Part shown: piece after piece, positions 47,087-57,595 of the stretch
Layout of the letters: every line of letters starts with the position of its first letter
Position numbering within the stretch: position 1 is the first letter of the stretch
NCBI RefSeq assembly: GCF_018398335.1
Contig: NZ_JAHBRX010000001.1
Coordinates: 2,534,001 to 2,598,000 of the forward strand
DNA length: 64,000 nt
Source of the DNA: Chelatococcus sp. HY11
GTDB lineage: Bacteria > Pseudomonadota > Alphaproteobacteria > Rhizobiales > Beijerinckiaceae
Direction: 5' to 3'
Position numbers and translations under genes: made by a program
The notes under the pieces: generated by a model
The model's input: the letters and a program-made list of their open reading frames with translations, nothing else
Told to the model about the DNA's origin: nothing
Database searches by the model: none

Positions 47087-48199
47087 ATGGGTCTTGTGGC
47101 CGATCGTCCCGTCCCGCGGGCCGGAATTCTGTCGATCGATGCCTACGTGCCGGGCAAGAGCAGCGTCACGGGCGTCGACAAGGTCTACAAGCTGTCGTCG
47201 AATGAGACGCCGCTGGGACCGAGCAAGACAGCCATCGAGGCCTATAAGCAGGCGGCGGCGACCCTTGAGCATTACCCCGATGGAGCCGCCACCCGCCTCC
47301 GGGAGGCGATCGGCGCCAGATTTGGCCTTGATCCCGCCCGCATCGTCTGCGGCGCCGGCTCCGACGATATCCTCAATCTCCTGACACACGCCTATATCGG
47401 CCCCGGCGACGAGGGCGTCTATTCCGAATATGGCTTCCTGGTCTACAAGATCGCCATCATTGCCGCGGGCGGCACGCCTGTCGTCGCCAAGGAGACGGAG
47501 CTGACCGCGAGCGTCGACGCTCTTCTAGCCTGCGTGACGCCGCGCACCAAGGTGGTCTTCCTCGCCAATCCCAACAATCCGACGGGCACCTATCTGCCGT
47601 TCGACGAGGTGAAGCGCCTGCATGCGGGCCTGCCGCCGCATGTCCTGCTCGTCCTCGACGCGGCCTATGCCGAATATGTCCGGCGCAACGACTATGCCTC
47701 GGGGCTCGAACTCGTGTCGACCAGCGAGAATGTCGTCATGGTGCGCACCTTCTCCAAGATCTACGGGCTTGCGGCCCTGCGTCTCGGCTGGGTCTATGGC
47801 CCCGCCCACGTCATCGACGCCATCAACCGGATCCGAGGTCCCTTCAACGTCAATGCGCCCGCCATAGAGGCCGGCATCGCGGCGATTGCCGACGAGGGTC
47901 ATGTGGCCGCCTCCATCACGCATAACGAGACATGGCTGCCTTGGCTGACGAAGGAAATCTCAGCGCTCGGTCTCAAGGTGACGCCGAGTGTCGGCAACTT
48001 CATCCTGATCCATTTCCCCACCGAGGCGGGCCGTGACGCCAAGGCGGCTGACGGTTTCCTGTCCAAGCGCGGGCTCGTGTTGCGCGCCGTCGCGTCCTAC
48101 GGGTTGCCCAACGCCCTGCGCATGACCGTTGGCGACGAGGAGGCCAATCGCCGTGTCGTCGCCGCGCTCAAGGACTTTCTCGGGGGCGCGCATGCCTGA
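47087..48199 (+). CDS. hisC: histidinol-phosphate / aromatic aminotransferase
   Basis: 370 residues, fold type I PLP enzyme. [20 protein letters not shown] opens it, [20 protein letters not shown] and [20 protein letters not shown] hold the PLP-ring Asp and Tyr, and [20 protein letters not shown] contains the Schiff-base Lys. In this position, between chorismate mutase and tyrC, it probably transaminates prephenate or 4-hydroxyphenylpyruvate as well as, or instead of, imidazole acetol phosphate. Confidence 0.93.
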   Translation: MGLVADRPVPRAGILSIDAYVPGKSSVTGVDKVYKLSSNETPLGPSKTAIEAYKQAAATLEHYPDGAATRLREAIGARFGLDPARIVCGAGSDDILNLLTHAYIGPGDEGVYSEYGFLVYKIAIIAAGGTPVVAKETELTASVDALLACVTPRTKVVFLANPNNPTGTYLPFDEVKRLHAGLPPHVLLVLDAAYAEYVRRNDYASGLELVSTSENVVMVRTFSKIYGLAALRLGWVYGPAHVIDAINRIRGPFNVNAPAIEAGIAAIADEGHVAASITHNETWLPWLTKEISALGLKVTPSVGNFILIHFPTEAGRDAKAADGFLSKRGLVLRAVASYGLPNALRMTVGDEEANRRVVAALKDFLGGAHA

Positions 48200-49148
48200 C
48201 CGGCTGGGCCCGCCGCGCTCCGAACCCCTGATCGGACGGCTTGCCATCATCGGGCTCGGGCTGATCGGATCGTCCATCGCCCGCGCCGTTGATCATCTCA
48301 AGCTCGCTGGCACGCTGGTCGTCAGCGATGCCTCGCCTGACGTACGAAAGCGGCTCGTTGAGCTGGGGCTGGGCGATGTCGTCGCCGACACGGCCGCCGA
48401 GGCCGCCGCCGGCGCGGATATGGTGATCCTCTGCGTGCCCGTCGGTGCCTGCGGCGAGGTCGCGGCCGAAATCGCCGGGGCGCTGAAGCCCGGCGCGATC
48501 GTGTCCGACGTCGGCTCGGTGAAGGGCGCCGTTGTCGCCGCCGTGGCGCCCCACCTTCCCGATGGCGTGCATCTCGTCCCGGCGCATCCTGTGGCCGGCA
48601 CCGAGCATTCGGGACCGGACGCGGGCTTCGCGACCCTCTTCCACAATCGATGGTCGATCGTGACGCCGCCGGAAGGCGCCGATCCCGAAGCGGTCGCGGT
48701 GACGCGGGGACTGTGGGAGGCCATGGGCGCGCAGGTGGAGATCATGACGCCGCAGCACCATGATCTGGTGCTCGCGATCACGAGCCACGTGCCGCATCTG
48801 ATCGCCTACAACATCGTCGGCACCGCCGCCGATCTGGAAACCGTAACGCAGTCCGAGGTGATCAAGTTCTCGGCCGGCGGCTTCCGTGATTTCACGCGTA
48901 TCGCCGCATCCGACCCGACCATGTGGCGCGACGTGTTCCTCACCAACAAGGACGCCGTGCTCGAAATGCTCGGCCGGTTCAACGAGGATCTGGCCGCCCT
49001 CCAGCGCGCCATCCGCTGGGGCGACGGCGAGGCGCTGTTCAACCTGTTCACGCGCACCCGCGCCATCCGCCGCAGCATCATCGACAGCGGCCAGGAAACC
49101 GCCGCGCCCGACTTCGGCCGGCGCCAGGGCGAGAGCCACGACGGCTGA
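48192..49148 (+). CDS. tyrC: prephenate/arogenate dehydrogenase
   Basis: 318 residues. The NAD site is [40 protein letters not shown] and the [20 protein letters not shown] segment contain the catalytic His, and [20 protein letters not shown] opens the helical dimerisation domain. It oxidatively decarboxylates prephenate or arogenate for tyrosine synthesis. No ACT domain. The ATG overlaps the last codons of hisC by 8 bases, so translation is coupled. Confidence 0.93.
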   Translation: MPDRLGPPRSEPLIGRLAIIGLGLIGSSIARAVDHLKLAGTLVVSDASPDVRKRLVELGLGDVVADTAAEAAAGADMVILCVPVGACGEVAAEIAGALKPGAIVSDVGSVKGAVVAAVAPHLPDGVHLVPAHPVAGTEHSGPDAGFATLFHNRWSIVTPPEGADPEAVAVTRGLWEAMGAQVEIMTPQHHDLVLAITSHVPHLIAYNIVGTAADLETVTQSEVIKFSAGGFRDFTRIAASDPTMWRDVFLTNKDAVLEMLGRFNEDLAALQRAIRWGDGEALFNLFTRTRAIRRSIIDSGQETAAPDFGRRQGESHDG

Positions 49149-49159
49149 TCGCCGTACTC

Positions 49160-50314
49160 TTATTCAGCGGCGCGGATCTCCTGCGAGGCACCTCGGTCCT
49201 CGAAATCGAGCGCCTCAATGCGCTCGCCGCGCTTGACGATCTTGTCCGTCGACGTGCGGATCTGCGCCACATCCTCCTGCGCCTGCCGGAAATGCGTATC
49301 GAGTTTCTCGACCCGGTCGCGCAGCCGGACGACGTCCTCCAGGATGCGGCGCACTTCGAGCTGGATGGTCTCGGCCTCCTCCCGCATGCGCGCGTCCCGC
49401 ACCAGTGACTGCATGACCTGGATGGCGAGCGCGAGAAGCGACGGCGAAACGATGATCACCCGGGCCCGATGCGCGCGCGCCACCACATCCTCGAAATGTT
49501 CCTGCAGGTCGGCATAGATCGCCTCCGACGGCACGAACAGCAGCGCCAGATCCTGCGTCTCGCCGGGCACGAGATACTTCTCGGCAATGTCCTTCACATG
49601 GGTGGCGACGTCGGCCTTGACCCGCGCCGCTGCGGCGCGGCGCATCTCGTCGTTCGTGCCACCACGGAAAGCGAGAAAGCTCTCCAGCGGAAACTTGGCA
49701 TCGATGACGAGGGGGTGATCGCCCGGCAGGCGGATGAGGCAGTCCGGCCGGCGGCCGTTGCGCAGTGTCGCCTGGAAGGCATAGTGCCCTGCGGGCAGGC
49801 CATCCCGGACAATCGCCTCCATGCGGCCCTGGCCGTAGGCGCCGCGCGCCTGCTTGTTGGCGAGGATATCCTTGAGGCCGACCACCTCGCCGGTCAGATT
49901 GGTGAGGTTCTTCTGGGCCGCGTCGATCACCGCAAGACGCTCGTTGAGGCGCGCGATATGCTCACCCGTCGTCCGCGACGAAACCTCGAGCCCCTGGCCC
50001 ACGCGATGCTGGAGGCCGTCCAGCCGCTCGGCGACGAAGCGGGCGAAATCCTGCTGGCGGGACCCGAAGATCTCGGCGATCGTCTGCAGCCGGCCTGTCA
50101 TCTCCGCCTGGATACGATTGAGTTCCGCGACCTTGTCGTCCATTTCCCGCGCTCGCTCCGCCGCCTCGGCGGCCTCGACGCGGCGCTCGCGGTTGGTGCG
50201 CGCCAAGAAAACGGCGAGCAAAAGCAAAATGACAACGGCCGCGCCCGCCGCGCCGACAATGACTTCACCCGCGGTGAGCGGATATCCTGCCAGGTTAAAC
50301 AGGGTCTGATTCAT
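49160..50314 (-). CDS. rmuC: DNA recombination protein RmuC
   Basis: 384 residues from the ATG at 50314. An N-terminal membrane helix (GEVIVGAAGAAVVILLLLAV) is followed by a long coiled coil (about 45-150) and the RmuC nuclease-like domain with LPGDHPLVIDAKFPLESFLA, YLVPGETQDLALLFVPSEAI and VIIVSPSLLALAIQVMQSL. RmuC limits inversions at short repeats. It is convergent with tyrC and divergent from def. Confidence 0.93.
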   Translation of the reverse strand: MNQTLFNLAGYPLTAGEVIVGAAGAAVVILLLLAVFLARTNRERRVEAAEAAERAREMDDKVAELNRIQAEMTGRLQTIAEIFGSRQQDFARFVAERLDGLQHRVGQGLEVSSRTTGEHIARLNERLAVIDAAQKNLTNLTGEVVGLKDILANKQARGAYGQGRMEAIVRDGLPAGHYAFQATLRNGRRPDCLIRLPGDHPLVIDAKFPLESFLAFRGGTNDEMRRAAAARVKADVATHVKDIAEKYLVPGETQDLALLFVPSEAIYADLQEHFEDVVARAHRARVIIVSPSLLALAIQVMQSLVRDARMREEAETIQLEVRRILEDVVRLRDRVEKLDTHFRQAQEDVAQIRTSTDKIVKRGERIEALDFEDRGASQEIRAAE

Positions 50315-50471
50315 CGCGGAACTGGGACTCGCCTCGACATCAATGCGAACAAAAGAAGAACACATTGACCCTTGCGGCGCAAGTGATTATGTGGCTGTTA
50401 CGCTGTCGTTTTCCGGCCTCGACAGCTTTGTCCGCAGCCTCCTGTAAAAAAGGCCCTCGCAAGTCTGCACC

Positions 50472-50993
50472 ATGGCTATCAAACCTATCGTCCTTATCCC
50501 AGACCAGCGTCTCAAGACCGCCTCCGAGCCCGTGACGGAGATCACCGACGAGATCCGCACGCTCGCCGCCGACATGCTGGACACGATGTATGACGCGCCG
50601 GGCATCGGCTTGGCCGCGGTGCAGATCGGGATCATGAAGCGTCTGCTCGTCATCGACGTCGCCGGCAAGGATGAGCCGCGCGCGCCGATGGTCGTGATCA
50701 ACCCCGAGATCACATGGGAATCGGACGAGGAGTTCAGCATTCATGAGGAAGGCTGCCTCTCGATTCCCGACTATTATGAGGAAGTGGAGCGCCCGGCGAA
50801 GATCCGCGTGCGCTACATGGACCTCGATGGCAAGACGCAGGAGATCGAGGCTGAGGGCATTCTCGCGACCTGCCTGCAGCACGAGATCGACCATCTCGAC
50901 GGTGTTCTGTTCATCGACTACCTGTCGAAGCTGAAGCGCGACCGCGTGATGAAGAAATTCGCCAAGGCGGCCAAGCGCGAAACGGTGGGCTGA
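50472..50993 (+). CDS. def: peptide deformylase
   Basis: 173 residues. The three family motifs are [37 protein letters not shown] (Cys ligand), and [20 protein letters not shown] (two His ligands and catalytic Glu). It removes the formyl group from nascent Met. In this order def is usually followed directly by fmt; here a formaldehyde operon and a small gene lie between them. Confidence 0.96.
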   Translation: MAIKPIVLIPDQRLKTASEPVTEITDEIRTLAADMLDTMYDAPGIGLAAVQIGIMKRLLVIDVAGKDEPRAPMVVINPEITWESDEEFSIHEEGCLSIPDYYEEVERPAKIRVRYMDLDGKTQEIEAEGILATCLQHEIDHLDGVLFIDYLSKLKRDRVMKKFAKAAKRETVG

Positions 50994-51243
50994 AGCCGCC
51001 TGACGGTCGGTGCCGCTGTGGTCATTCCGGTGCAAGCCGAAGGCTTGAACCCGGAATCCACGAACACTGTCAGGACCTTATAATTCGCCTCGCGTGGTCT
51101 TGGATCCCCTTCCCGGCGCTACGCCGCCGGGGATGACATCCCTTCAGAGAACGCTTTCCCTTGTCTTTGTCATGGCCTCTTTGTCATGGCCGGGCTTGTT
51201 CCCGGCCATCCCGATCGGCGAGGCGCCTCACGGCGCACCGCGC

Positions 51244-52089
51244 TCACGCCTTGAGCCGCTCCGCATGCCACTTGAGGTGATCGGCGATGAAGGTGGCGAT
51301 GAAGAAGTAGGAGTGATCATACCCCTCTTGCCGGCGGAGCGTCAGCGCAATGCGAGCCTTCGCGCAGGCCGCCTCAAGAAGCTCCGGCTTGAGTTGGTTC
51401 GCGAGGAACCCGTCCGCCATGCCCTGGTCGACCAGGATGTCGGCGACGCGCACACCATCCTCGATCAAGGCGCAGGAGTCGTAGGCGCGCCACGCGGCCT
51501 TGTCCGGGCCGAGATAACCGCCCAAGGCCTTCTCGCCCCACGGGCAGTTCAGCGGTGAGACGATCGGCGCGAAAGCCGACACAGCCTTGAACCGGCCTGG
51601 ATTCTTCAGGGCGAGCGTCAAGGCGCCATGCCCGCCCATGGAGTGGCCGGTGATGCCTTGCCGCGTTCTATCGGCCGGCAGTTCCGCACCGACGATCTCC
51701 GGCAGTTCCCGTGCGATATAGCTCGCCATGCGATAATTGCGCGCGTAAGGCGCGACGGTGGCATCCACATAGAACCCCGCACCGAGGCCGAAGTCATAGG
51801 CGCCGTTGGGATCATCCGGCACGCCTTCCCCGCGCGGGCTGGTGTCCGGTGCGATCACCATGAGCCCGAGTTCCGCCGCCACGCGCTGGGCGCCGGCCTT
51901 CACGGTGAAGTTCTCCTCGGTGCAGGTGAGGCCCGAGAGAAACCACACAACCGGCACCTTGCCCGCTGCCGCCTGCGGCGGCACGAAGGCGGAAAAGCGC
52001 ATGTCCGTGCCGGTTTCGGTGGAGCGATGCTTGTAGACGCGCTGCTCGCCCCCGAAGGAGCGAGCGCTGGAGACGAGTTCGAGCGTCAT
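51244..52089 (-). CDS. fghA: S-formylglutathione hydrolase
   Basis: 281 residues, esterase D family. The nucleophile elbow is GITGHSMGGHGALTLALKNP, the Asp and His lie in VDQGMADGFLANQLKPELL and the GYDHSYFFIATFIADHLKWH tail, and PVVWFLSGLTCTEENFTVKA is the oxyanion region. It hydrolyses S-formylglutathione to formate and glutathione, completing formaldehyde oxidation. It starts 12 bases after adhC; the ATG at 52089 is preferred over an in-frame GTG at 52092. Confidence 0.95.
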   Translation of the reverse strand: MTLELVSSARSFGGEQRVYKHRSTETGTDMRFSAFVPPQAAAGKVPVVWFLSGLTCTEENFTVKAGAQRVAAELGLMVIAPDTSPRGEGVPDDPNGAYDFGLGAGFYVDATVAPYARNYRMASYIARELPEIVGAELPADRTRQGITGHSMGGHGALTLALKNPGRFKAVSAFAPIVSPLNCPWGEKALGGYLGPDKAAWRAYDSCALIEDGVRVADILVDQGMADGFLANQLKPELLEAACAKARIALTLRRQEGYDHSYFFIATFIADHLKWHAERLKA

Positions 52090-52101
52090 CACGCGGCCCC
52101 G

Positions 52102-53214
52102 TCAGTACACGACAACGGAGCGGATGGACTTGCCCTCATGCATCAGGTCGAAGGCCGTGTTGATTTCATCGAGCGGCATGGTGTGGGTGATCAGGTCGTC
52201 GATGTTGATCTTGCCCTCCATGTACCAGTCGACGATCTTCGGCACGTCGGTGCGGCCGCGCGCGCCGCCGAAGGCCGAGCCCTTCCAGACGCGGCCGGTG
52301 ACGAGCTGGAACGGCCGCGTGGCGATCTCCGTGCCGGAAGGCGCCACGCCGATGATGATCGACTCGCCCCAGCCGCGATGACAGCATTCGAGCGCCTGCC
52401 GCATGGTGTGGACATTGCCGATGCATTCGAAGGAGAAGTCGGCCCCGCCGCCGGTGAGATCGACGATCGCCTCGACCACCTTGTCGCGGCCGACCTCGTC
52501 CGGATTGACGAAATGGGTCATGCCGAACTTCTTGGCCATCTCGGCCTTGGCGGGGTTGAGGTCGACACCGATAATCTTGTCGGCGCCCACCATCCGCGCG
52601 CCCTGGATGACATTGAGACCGATGCCGCCGAGCCCGAAGACCACGACATTGGCGCCCGGCCAGACCTTGGCGGTATAGACTACCGCGCCGATGCCCGTGG
52701 TGACGCCGCAGCCGATGTAGCAGATCTTGTCGAAGGGCGCGTCCTCGCGCACCTTCGCGACCGCGATGTCGGGCAGCACCGTGAAGTTCGAGAAGGTCGA
52801 GCAGCCCATGTAGTGGAACACCTCGCCGCCATCGCAGGCAAAGCGCGAGGTTCCGTCCGGCATCAGCCCCTGGCCCTGGGTGGAGCGGATGGAGGTGCAG
52901 AGGTTCGAGCGCTGCGAGAGGCAGGTTTTGCACTGGCGGCATTCCGGCGTGTAGAGCGGAATGACGTGATCGCCGACCTTCACCGACGTGACCCCGGCGC
53001 CGACCTCCCGCACGATGCCCGCGCCCTCGTGGCCGAGGATCGCTGGGAATTTGCCCTCGGAATCGAGGCCGGAGAGCGTGTAGGCGTCGGTGTGGCAGAC
53101 GCCGGTCGCCATCACCTCGATCAGCACTTCGCCAGGCTTCGGGCCGCCGATCTCGACGGTCTCGATGGTGAGCGGCTTGTTGGCCTCCCAGGCAACGGCT
53201 GCGCGGCTTTTCAT
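52102..53214 (-). CDS. adhC: S-(hydroxymethyl)glutathione dehydrogenase (class III ADH)
   Basis: 370 residues. Catalytic zinc ligands are in [20 protein letters not shown] and [16 protein letters not shown]; the structural zinc uses the cysteines in [19 protein letters not shown]; the NAD site is [20 protein letters not shown]. It oxidises the glutathione-formaldehyde adduct and can reduce nitrosoglutathione. The operon order is frmR-adhC-fghA, with repression by FrmR expected. Confidence 0.96.
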   Translation of the reverse strand: MKSRAAVAWEANKPLTIETVEIGGPKPGEVLIEVMATGVCHTDAYTLSGLDSEGKFPAILGHEGAGIVREVGAGVTSVKVGDHVIPLYTPECRQCKTCLSQRSNLCTSIRSTQGQGLMPDGTSRFACDGGEVFHYMGCSTFSNFTVLPDIAVAKVREDAPFDKICYIGCGVTTGIGAVVYTAKVWPGANVVVFGLGGIGLNVIQGARMVGADKIIGVDLNPAKAEMAKKFGMTHFVNPDEVGRDKVVEAIVDLTGGGADFSFECIGNVHTMRQALECCHRGWGESIIIGVAPSGTEIATRPFQLVTGRVWKGSAFGGARGRTDVPKIVDWYMEGKINIDDLITHTMPLDEINTAFDLMHEGKSIRSVVVY

Positions 53215-53295
53215 GTCCTGTTCCTTCTTCCCTGAGGATAGTCCGCAAAGATCGTTCCGGCTTCCCGACCCGTTAGGCCTGATCGGGTGAAGCCA

Positions 53296-53586
53296 TTATT
53301 TCAGATAAGAGCGTATGATGCGCATGATCCCGTCGATCTCGGCCTCGCCATCGACGGGCTCGGTTGTGCCCCCGCCGCGCCCGGCCTCCAGAAAGGTCTC
53401 GCGCAGGTGGCTTTCCAGCACCTCGGCCATCAAGCCGGTCGCGGCGCCGCGCAGCGCGGCGATCTGCTGGAGAAGGGCGCCGCAATCGGCCCCCTGCGCC
53501 ACCGCAAGCTCCAATGCCTCCGCCTGACCCTTGATCCGGCGGAGACGGTTGATGGCGCGCTTCTTGTCGTCCGGTGAATGGGGCAT
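53296..53586 (-). CDS. frmR: formaldehyde-responsive repressor FrmR
   Basis: 96 residues, CsoR/RcnR family of all-helical tetramers. It starts MPHSPDDKKRAINRLRRIKG, with Pro2, Cys35 (GADCGALLQQ) and His60 (LESHLRE) in the positions used for formaldehyde sensing in E. coli FrmR. There, formaldehyde links Pro2 and Cys35 and releases DNA. The gene is first in the frmR-adhC-fghA operon. A palindrome 43 bases upstream is the likely operator. Confidence 0.92.
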   Translation of the reverse strand: MPHSPDDKKRAINRLRRIKGQAEALELAVAQGADCGALLQQIAALRGAATGLMAEVLESHLRETFLEAGRGGGTTEPVDGEAEIDGIMRIIRSYLK

Positions 53587-53629
53587 GGCATTCCACATAC
53601 TGGAGACGAGTATTCCGCCCCGGACTATT

Positions 53630-53646
53630 ATACTCCATGGGAGTAT
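53630..53646. promoter_or_regulatory. probable FrmR operator
   Basis: ATACTCC-ATG-GGAGTAT is a perfect 7+7 inverted repeat with three central bases, located between the frmR start and the divergent DUF6968 gene. A G/C-rich core with flanking AT is the style of known RcnR/FrmR operators. Confidence 0.65.
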
Positions 53647-53768
53647 GTCAAGCTGGTGACGGCGAGACCGTCGAGGCCTGCTGGAGTTCCGGGTCCCGTT
53701 CCCAGGCTGCTGTACAGCAGCTTGTCTAGCCGGACGTCCGATACCTCCATTAAATTACTGAGGATTCT

Positions 53769-54101
53769 ATGGTCATAGCAGAGCGGACATTACGTCTTCG
53801 CAATCCCGATGGAGAGCACCACATACCCATCCGCATCTTCGCGCCTGAGCGGGACGAGACATCCTGGATGTGCCGCTACCAGATCGCTTGGCCCGAGGGG
53901 CAGCAGAACGGCCGGGCCGGCGGCGCTGATTCCGTGCAGGCGCTCGTGCTCGCGCTACAGATGATCGGCGCCGACATTTATACGAGCAGCTATCATCAGT
54001 CCGGCAGGCTGACGACTGAGACCCCGGGCGGCGGCTACGGCTTCCCGGTTCCGGCAGGCATCCGCGACCTGCTGCAAGGCGACGACGCCAAGTTCTTCTG
54101 A
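53769..54101 (+). CDS. conserved small protein (DUF6968-like)
   Basis: 110 residues: [20 protein letters not shown], then [20 protein letters not shown] and [20 protein letters not shown]. The pattern of a beta-sheet with a QALxLALQMIG helix is found in small proteobacterial proteins I associate with DUF6968; function unknown. It is divergent from the frmR operon and upstream of fmt on the same strand, 150 bases away. Confidence 0.7.
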   Translation: MVIAERTLRLRNPDGEHHIPIRIFAPERDETSWMCRYQIAWPEGQQNGRAGGADSVQALVLALQMIGADIYTSSYHQSGRLTTETPGGGYGFPVPAGIRDLLQGDDAKFF

Positions 54102-54252
54102 CCACCAGGGAGAAAGGACGCTCGCGACGACGGCTTGCGTCCGATGTCCTTGGGTGGAAAGACCCGATTTCCCTTCTCCCCTCGCATCCGCTAAAAGCCC
54201 CCCGGAGCCATCAAGGCCTCAAGGTCGCCACCCGTCACGCCGAGTCACACCA

Positions 54253-55185
54253 ATGTCGCTGCGCATCGTCTTCATGGGCACGCCCGATTTCGCCGTGCCG
54301 GTCCTCGCCGAGATCATCGGCCAGGGACACGAGGTCGTCGCGGTGTATACCCGCGCACCCGCGCAGAGCGGGCGGGGGCTGGCCGAACGCCCCTCCCCCG
54401 TCCATGCCATGGCCGAACGCTTCGGCATCCCGGTCTTCACGCCGAAGACCCTGCGCACGGACGAGGCGGCTGAGACCTTCGCCTCCCTCGAAGCGGACGC
54501 CGCCGTGGTGGTGGCTTATGGCATGCTCCTGCCCAAGGCGATCCTGGACGCGCCGGAACTGGGCTGTCTCAACCTGCATGCCTCGCTGCTGCCGCGCTGG
54601 CGCGGCGCGGCCCCCATCCAGCGCGCCATCATGGCGGGCGATGCGGAGACGGGCGTCGCCGTGATGAAGATGGAGGAAGGGCTCGACACCGGCCCTGTCG
54701 CCATGGTGGAGCGCGTCACCATCGGCCCGCAGACGACTGCCGGCGAATTGCACGACAACCTGTCGCGCCTTGGCGCCGACCTGATGGCGCGGGCGCTCGC
54801 CGCGCTCTCCCGCGGCGCGCTCAGCTTCGTGCCGCAGCCGGACGACGGCGTCACCTATGCCAGGAAGATCACCAACGAGGAGGCCCGCATCGACTGGTCG
54901 CGGTCCGCCAGCGCATTGCATAATCAGATCCGGGGCCTCTCACCCTTCCCGAGCGCCTTCTTCGAGATCGATCTCGGCAAGGGCCGTGAGCGGGTGCGCG
55001 CCCTGCGCAGCACGCCCGCCGAGGGACAAGGCGCAGCCGGCACGTTGCTCGACGGCCAGTTCACCGTCGCCTGTGGCGAGGGCGCTCTTCGGCTGCTGCA
55101 GGTGCAGCGCGCCGGCAAGGGTGTCATGAACGCCGACGATTTCCTGCGCGGCGCACGGCTCGCGCCCGGCACGGTGCTCGCCTGA
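54253..55185 (+). CDS. fmt: methionyl-tRNA formyltransferase
   Basis: 310 residues. [20 protein letters not shown] opens the Rossmann fold, [20 protein letters not shown] contains the SLLPxxRG motif, and [20 protein letters not shown] the DTG region. A C-terminal OB-like domain binds the tRNA. It formylates Met-tRNAfMet using 10-formyl-THF. The ATG at 54253 is used; the frame from 54154 has no support. One base separates it from truA. Confidence 0.95.
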   Translation: MSLRIVFMGTPDFAVPVLAEIIGQGHEVVAVYTRAPAQSGRGLAERPSPVHAMAERFGIPVFTPKTLRTDEAAETFASLEADAAVVVAYGMLLPKAILDAPELGCLNLHASLLPRWRGAAPIQRAIMAGDAETGVAVMKMEEGLDTGPVAMVERVTIGPQTTAGELHDNLSRLGADLMARALAALSRGALSFVPQPDDGVTYARKITNEEARIDWSRSASALHNQIRGLSPFPSAFFEIDLGKGRERVRALRSTPAEGQGAAGTLLDGQFTVACGEGALRLLQVQRAGKGVMNADDFLRGARLAPGTVLA

Positions 55186-55186
55186 C

Positions 55187-55927
55187 ATGCCGCGCTACAA
55201 GCTCGTCGTGGAATATGACGGCCGCGCCTATTGCGGCTGGCAGTGGCAGGACAACGGCCGCGCGGTTCAGCAGGCCGTCGAGGAGGCGATCGCGCGCTTC
55301 GCCGGCCATGCCGCGCGCGTGCAATGCGCCGGGCGCACCGACGCCGGCGTGCATGCGACCCATCAAGTGGTGCATGTCGACCTCGACAAGGCCTGGCGGA
55401 CGGACACGGTGCGCGACGCCACCAACGCGCATCTGAAGCCGGAGCCCGTGGCGATCCTGTCCGCCGAGGTTGTGGGCGAGGATTTCGATGCCCGCCATTC
55501 GGCAGTTAAGCGCCACTATCTCTACCGCATCCTCAACCGACGCCCGCCGCCGGCGATCGAGATCGGCCGGGTGTGGCACGTCCCGCGCCAGCTCGACGCC
55601 GATGCCATGCATGCGGCAGCCCAGACGCTGCTCGGCCGGCACGATTTCACGACGTTCCGCGCGGCGGATTGCCAGGCCAAGAGCCCCATCCGCACGCTCG
55701 ACCGGCTGGATGTCGAGCGGATCGGCGACGAGATCCGTGTCTTCGCGGCGGCGCGGTCATTCCTGCACCATCAGGTGCGCTCCATGGTCGGCACGCTGGA
55801 GCGCGTCGGTGCCGGCCAGTGGCCCGTGACCCAGGTGGCTGAAGCCCTCGCCGCGCGACAACGCGCCGCCTGCGGCCCCATGGCGCCGGCCACGGGGCTC
55901 TATCTCATCGGCGTGGATTATCCCTGA
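55187..55927 (+). CDS. truA: tRNA pseudouridine synthase A
   Basis: 246 residues. [20 protein letters not shown], then the catalytic motif [20 protein letters not shown] with the nucleophilic Asp, and the [20 protein letters not shown] and [20 protein letters not shown] motifs. It makes pseudouridine 38-40 in tRNA anticodon arms. Full length, in one operon with fmt. Confidence 0.96.
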   Translation: MPRYKLVVEYDGRAYCGWQWQDNGRAVQQAVEEAIARFAGHAARVQCAGRTDAGVHATHQVVHVDLDKAWRTDTVRDATNAHLKPEPVAILSAEVVGEDFDARHSAVKRHYLYRILNRRPPPAIEIGRVWHVPRQLDADAMHAAAQTLLGRHDFTTFRAADCQAKSPIRTLDRLDVERIGDEIRVFAAARSFLHHQVRSMVGTLERVGAGQWPVTQVAEALAARQRAACGPMAPATGLYLIGVDYP

Positions 55928-56350
55928 GACGTCTCGGCAATTGCCGGGGTGAAGCCATCGGGACCTCGGTGGTTATTCCGGCTCGGGCCGCAGGCCGGAA
56001 TCCATGAACACGACGGCAGACGAATGGTCTGTTGGTCCGACGCGTCTTCTTGTCCGACGCTCTGTTCATGTCATCCGGGCAGCCGCCGATCCCTCCCCTC
56101 CGGGGAGGGTGGCCTCGCGCCAGCGACGTCGGGTGGGGCCCTGAGGCCGGCGGAGGACGATGCTCGCCTCCATGTTGCTGTCCACCCATCAGATCAGCGG
56201 CAGGTGGTCCCCACCTGGCGCCTGCGGCGCCACCCTCCCCGGAGGGGAGGGATCGGCCCGCGCGACTGATTTGACGACACGCCCGCCTCGCAGGCTCTAA
56301 ACCTAGACCTTGTCGCGGGCCATTCCCTTTGCCGCCTCCGATATCGATGG
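55928..56350. other. intergenic region with dispersed repeats
   Basis: 423 bases with no supported gene, between the convergent truA and dapE. At its left is GGTTATTCCGGCTCGGGCCG CAGGCCGGAATCC, a short hairpin-like dispersed sequence, and then the 173-bp palindromic element copy B. Confidence 0.6.
56085..56257. repeat. palindromic dispersed repeat, copy B
   Basis: The ends GCCGATCCCTCCCCTCC and GGAGGGGAGGGATCGGC are perfect inverted repeats. The interior has GACGTCGGGTGGGG on the left arm and CCCCACCTGGCGCCTGCGGC on the right arm, matching copy A at 31221-31408. Each copy lies downstream of genes, in non-coding DNA. Confidence 0.8.
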
Positions 56351-57595
56351 CTACCGAGCCGACGACGCGAAATAGTCCTGCAGCACCCGGCGGAAGATCG
56401 CCGTCAGGCCGTCGATGTCGGCGGTCGACACGTGCTCGTCGACCTGGTGCATGGTCTGCCCGACGAGCCCGAATTCCACGACCGAGCAGTAATCCTTGAT
56501 GAAGCGCGCATCCGAGGTGCCGCCTGTCGTCGACAGCGCCGGCTTCAAGCCGGTTTCCGCCTCGATCGCCCGCGACAGCACCGCAACGAAGGAGCCTGGC
56601 TCCGTCACGAAGGCCGTGGCATTGGTGGGCAGGAAGGTGACGCGCGTCCGCTCGTCGAGGCCCGCGTCGGTGATCCGCCGCCGGATCTCGTCCGCGAGCG
56701 TTTCCGGCGTCCAGATATCGTTGAAGCGGATATTGAAGGCGGCGCGCACCTCAGCCGGAATGACATTGGTCGAGGGATTGCCGATGTCGATGGTGGTGAA
56801 TTCCAGGTTTGACGGGGCGAAATGCGCCGTGCCGTCGTCCAGCGGCGTGTCCTTCAGCGCAGAGATCAGCGCCGTGAGATGCTGGATCGGATTGTCGGCA
56901 AGCTGCGGATAGGCCACATGGCCCTGCTTGCCCGCCAGCACGATGCGGCCGGAAAGCGAGCCGCGCCGGCCGATCTTGATCATGTCGCCCAGGGCCTCCG
57001 GATTGGTGGGCTCCGCCAGGATGCAGTGGTCGAACTTGTCGCCGCGCTCGTTCTTCACCCATTCCAGAAGCTTCACCGTACCATTGACGGCGGGGCCTTC
57101 CTCGTCGCCCGTCAGCATGAAGCCGATCGATCCGGGAAAATTCGGATTGGCCTTGATGAAAGCGAGCGCCGCCGCGACCATGGCCGCCACGCCGCCCTTC
57201 ATGTCGGAGGCGCCGCGGCCGAAGATGCGCCCATCCTCGACCACACCCCCGAAGGGATCATAGCTCCAATGGGCCTCGTCGCCCGGCGGCACCACATCCG
57301 TGTGCCCCGCGAAGAGCAGGAAGGGCGCCTCACGGCCGTAGCGCGCGTAGAGGTTCTCCACGTCCGGCGTATCGGGAGCCGTGAAGGTGAGCCGGTGCGT
57401 CGCGAAGCCGACCTCGGACAGCCTCTGGTCGATGAGTGCGAGCGCCCCGCCCTCATCCGGCGTGACGGACCTGCAACGGATTAGATCCCGTGTGAGGGCA
57501 ACCGCAGGAGACGGCTCTGCCGGCGGTGCGACGGAAGCAGGCAGTGTGACTTCGGGAGTTTGGGTGCTGGTGCCGGGAGACTCGGATGACGACAT
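56351..57595 (-). CDS. dapE: succinyl-diaminopimelate desuccinylase
   Basis: 414 residues. Zinc ligands and catalytic residues appear in LLFAGHTDVVPPGDEAHWSY (His-Thr-Asp), IFGRGASDMKGGVAAMVAAA (bridging Asp), GFMLTGDEEGPAVNGT (Glu pair), and the C-terminal MHQVDEHV (His). It releases LL-diaminopimelate for lysine and peptidoglycan. The first ~35 residues are Ser/Pro/Thr-rich and not part of the enzyme, so a later start is possible. It is convergent with truA. Confidence 0.94.
   Translation of the reverse strand: MSSSESPGTSTQTPEVTLPASVAPPAEPSPAVALTRDLIRCRSVTPDEGGALALIDQRLSEVGFATHRLTFTAPDTPDVENLYARYGREAPFLLFAGHTDVVPPGDEAHWSYDPFGGVVEDGRIFGRGASDMKGGVAAMVAAALAFIKANPNFPGSIGFMLTGDEEGPAVNGTVKLLEWVKNERGDKFDHCILAEPTNPEALGDMIKIGRRGSLSGRIVLAGKQGHVAYPQLADNPIQHLTALISALKDTPLDDGTAHFAPSNLEFTTIDIGNPSTNVIPAEVRAAFNIRFNDIWTPETLADEIRRRITDAGLDERTRVTFLPTNATAFVTEPGSFVAVLSRAIEAETGLKPALSTTGGTSDARFIKDYCSVVEFGLVGQTMHQVDEHVSTADIDGLTAIFRRVLQDYFASSAR

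Noticed and set aside
50994-51243. Plus-strand frame from 51094 after def
   Set aside because: The region consists of dispersed non-coding repeats (GTCATGGCCGGGC and GGCTTGAACCCGGAATCC types) and the frame is antisense to fghA beyond 51244.
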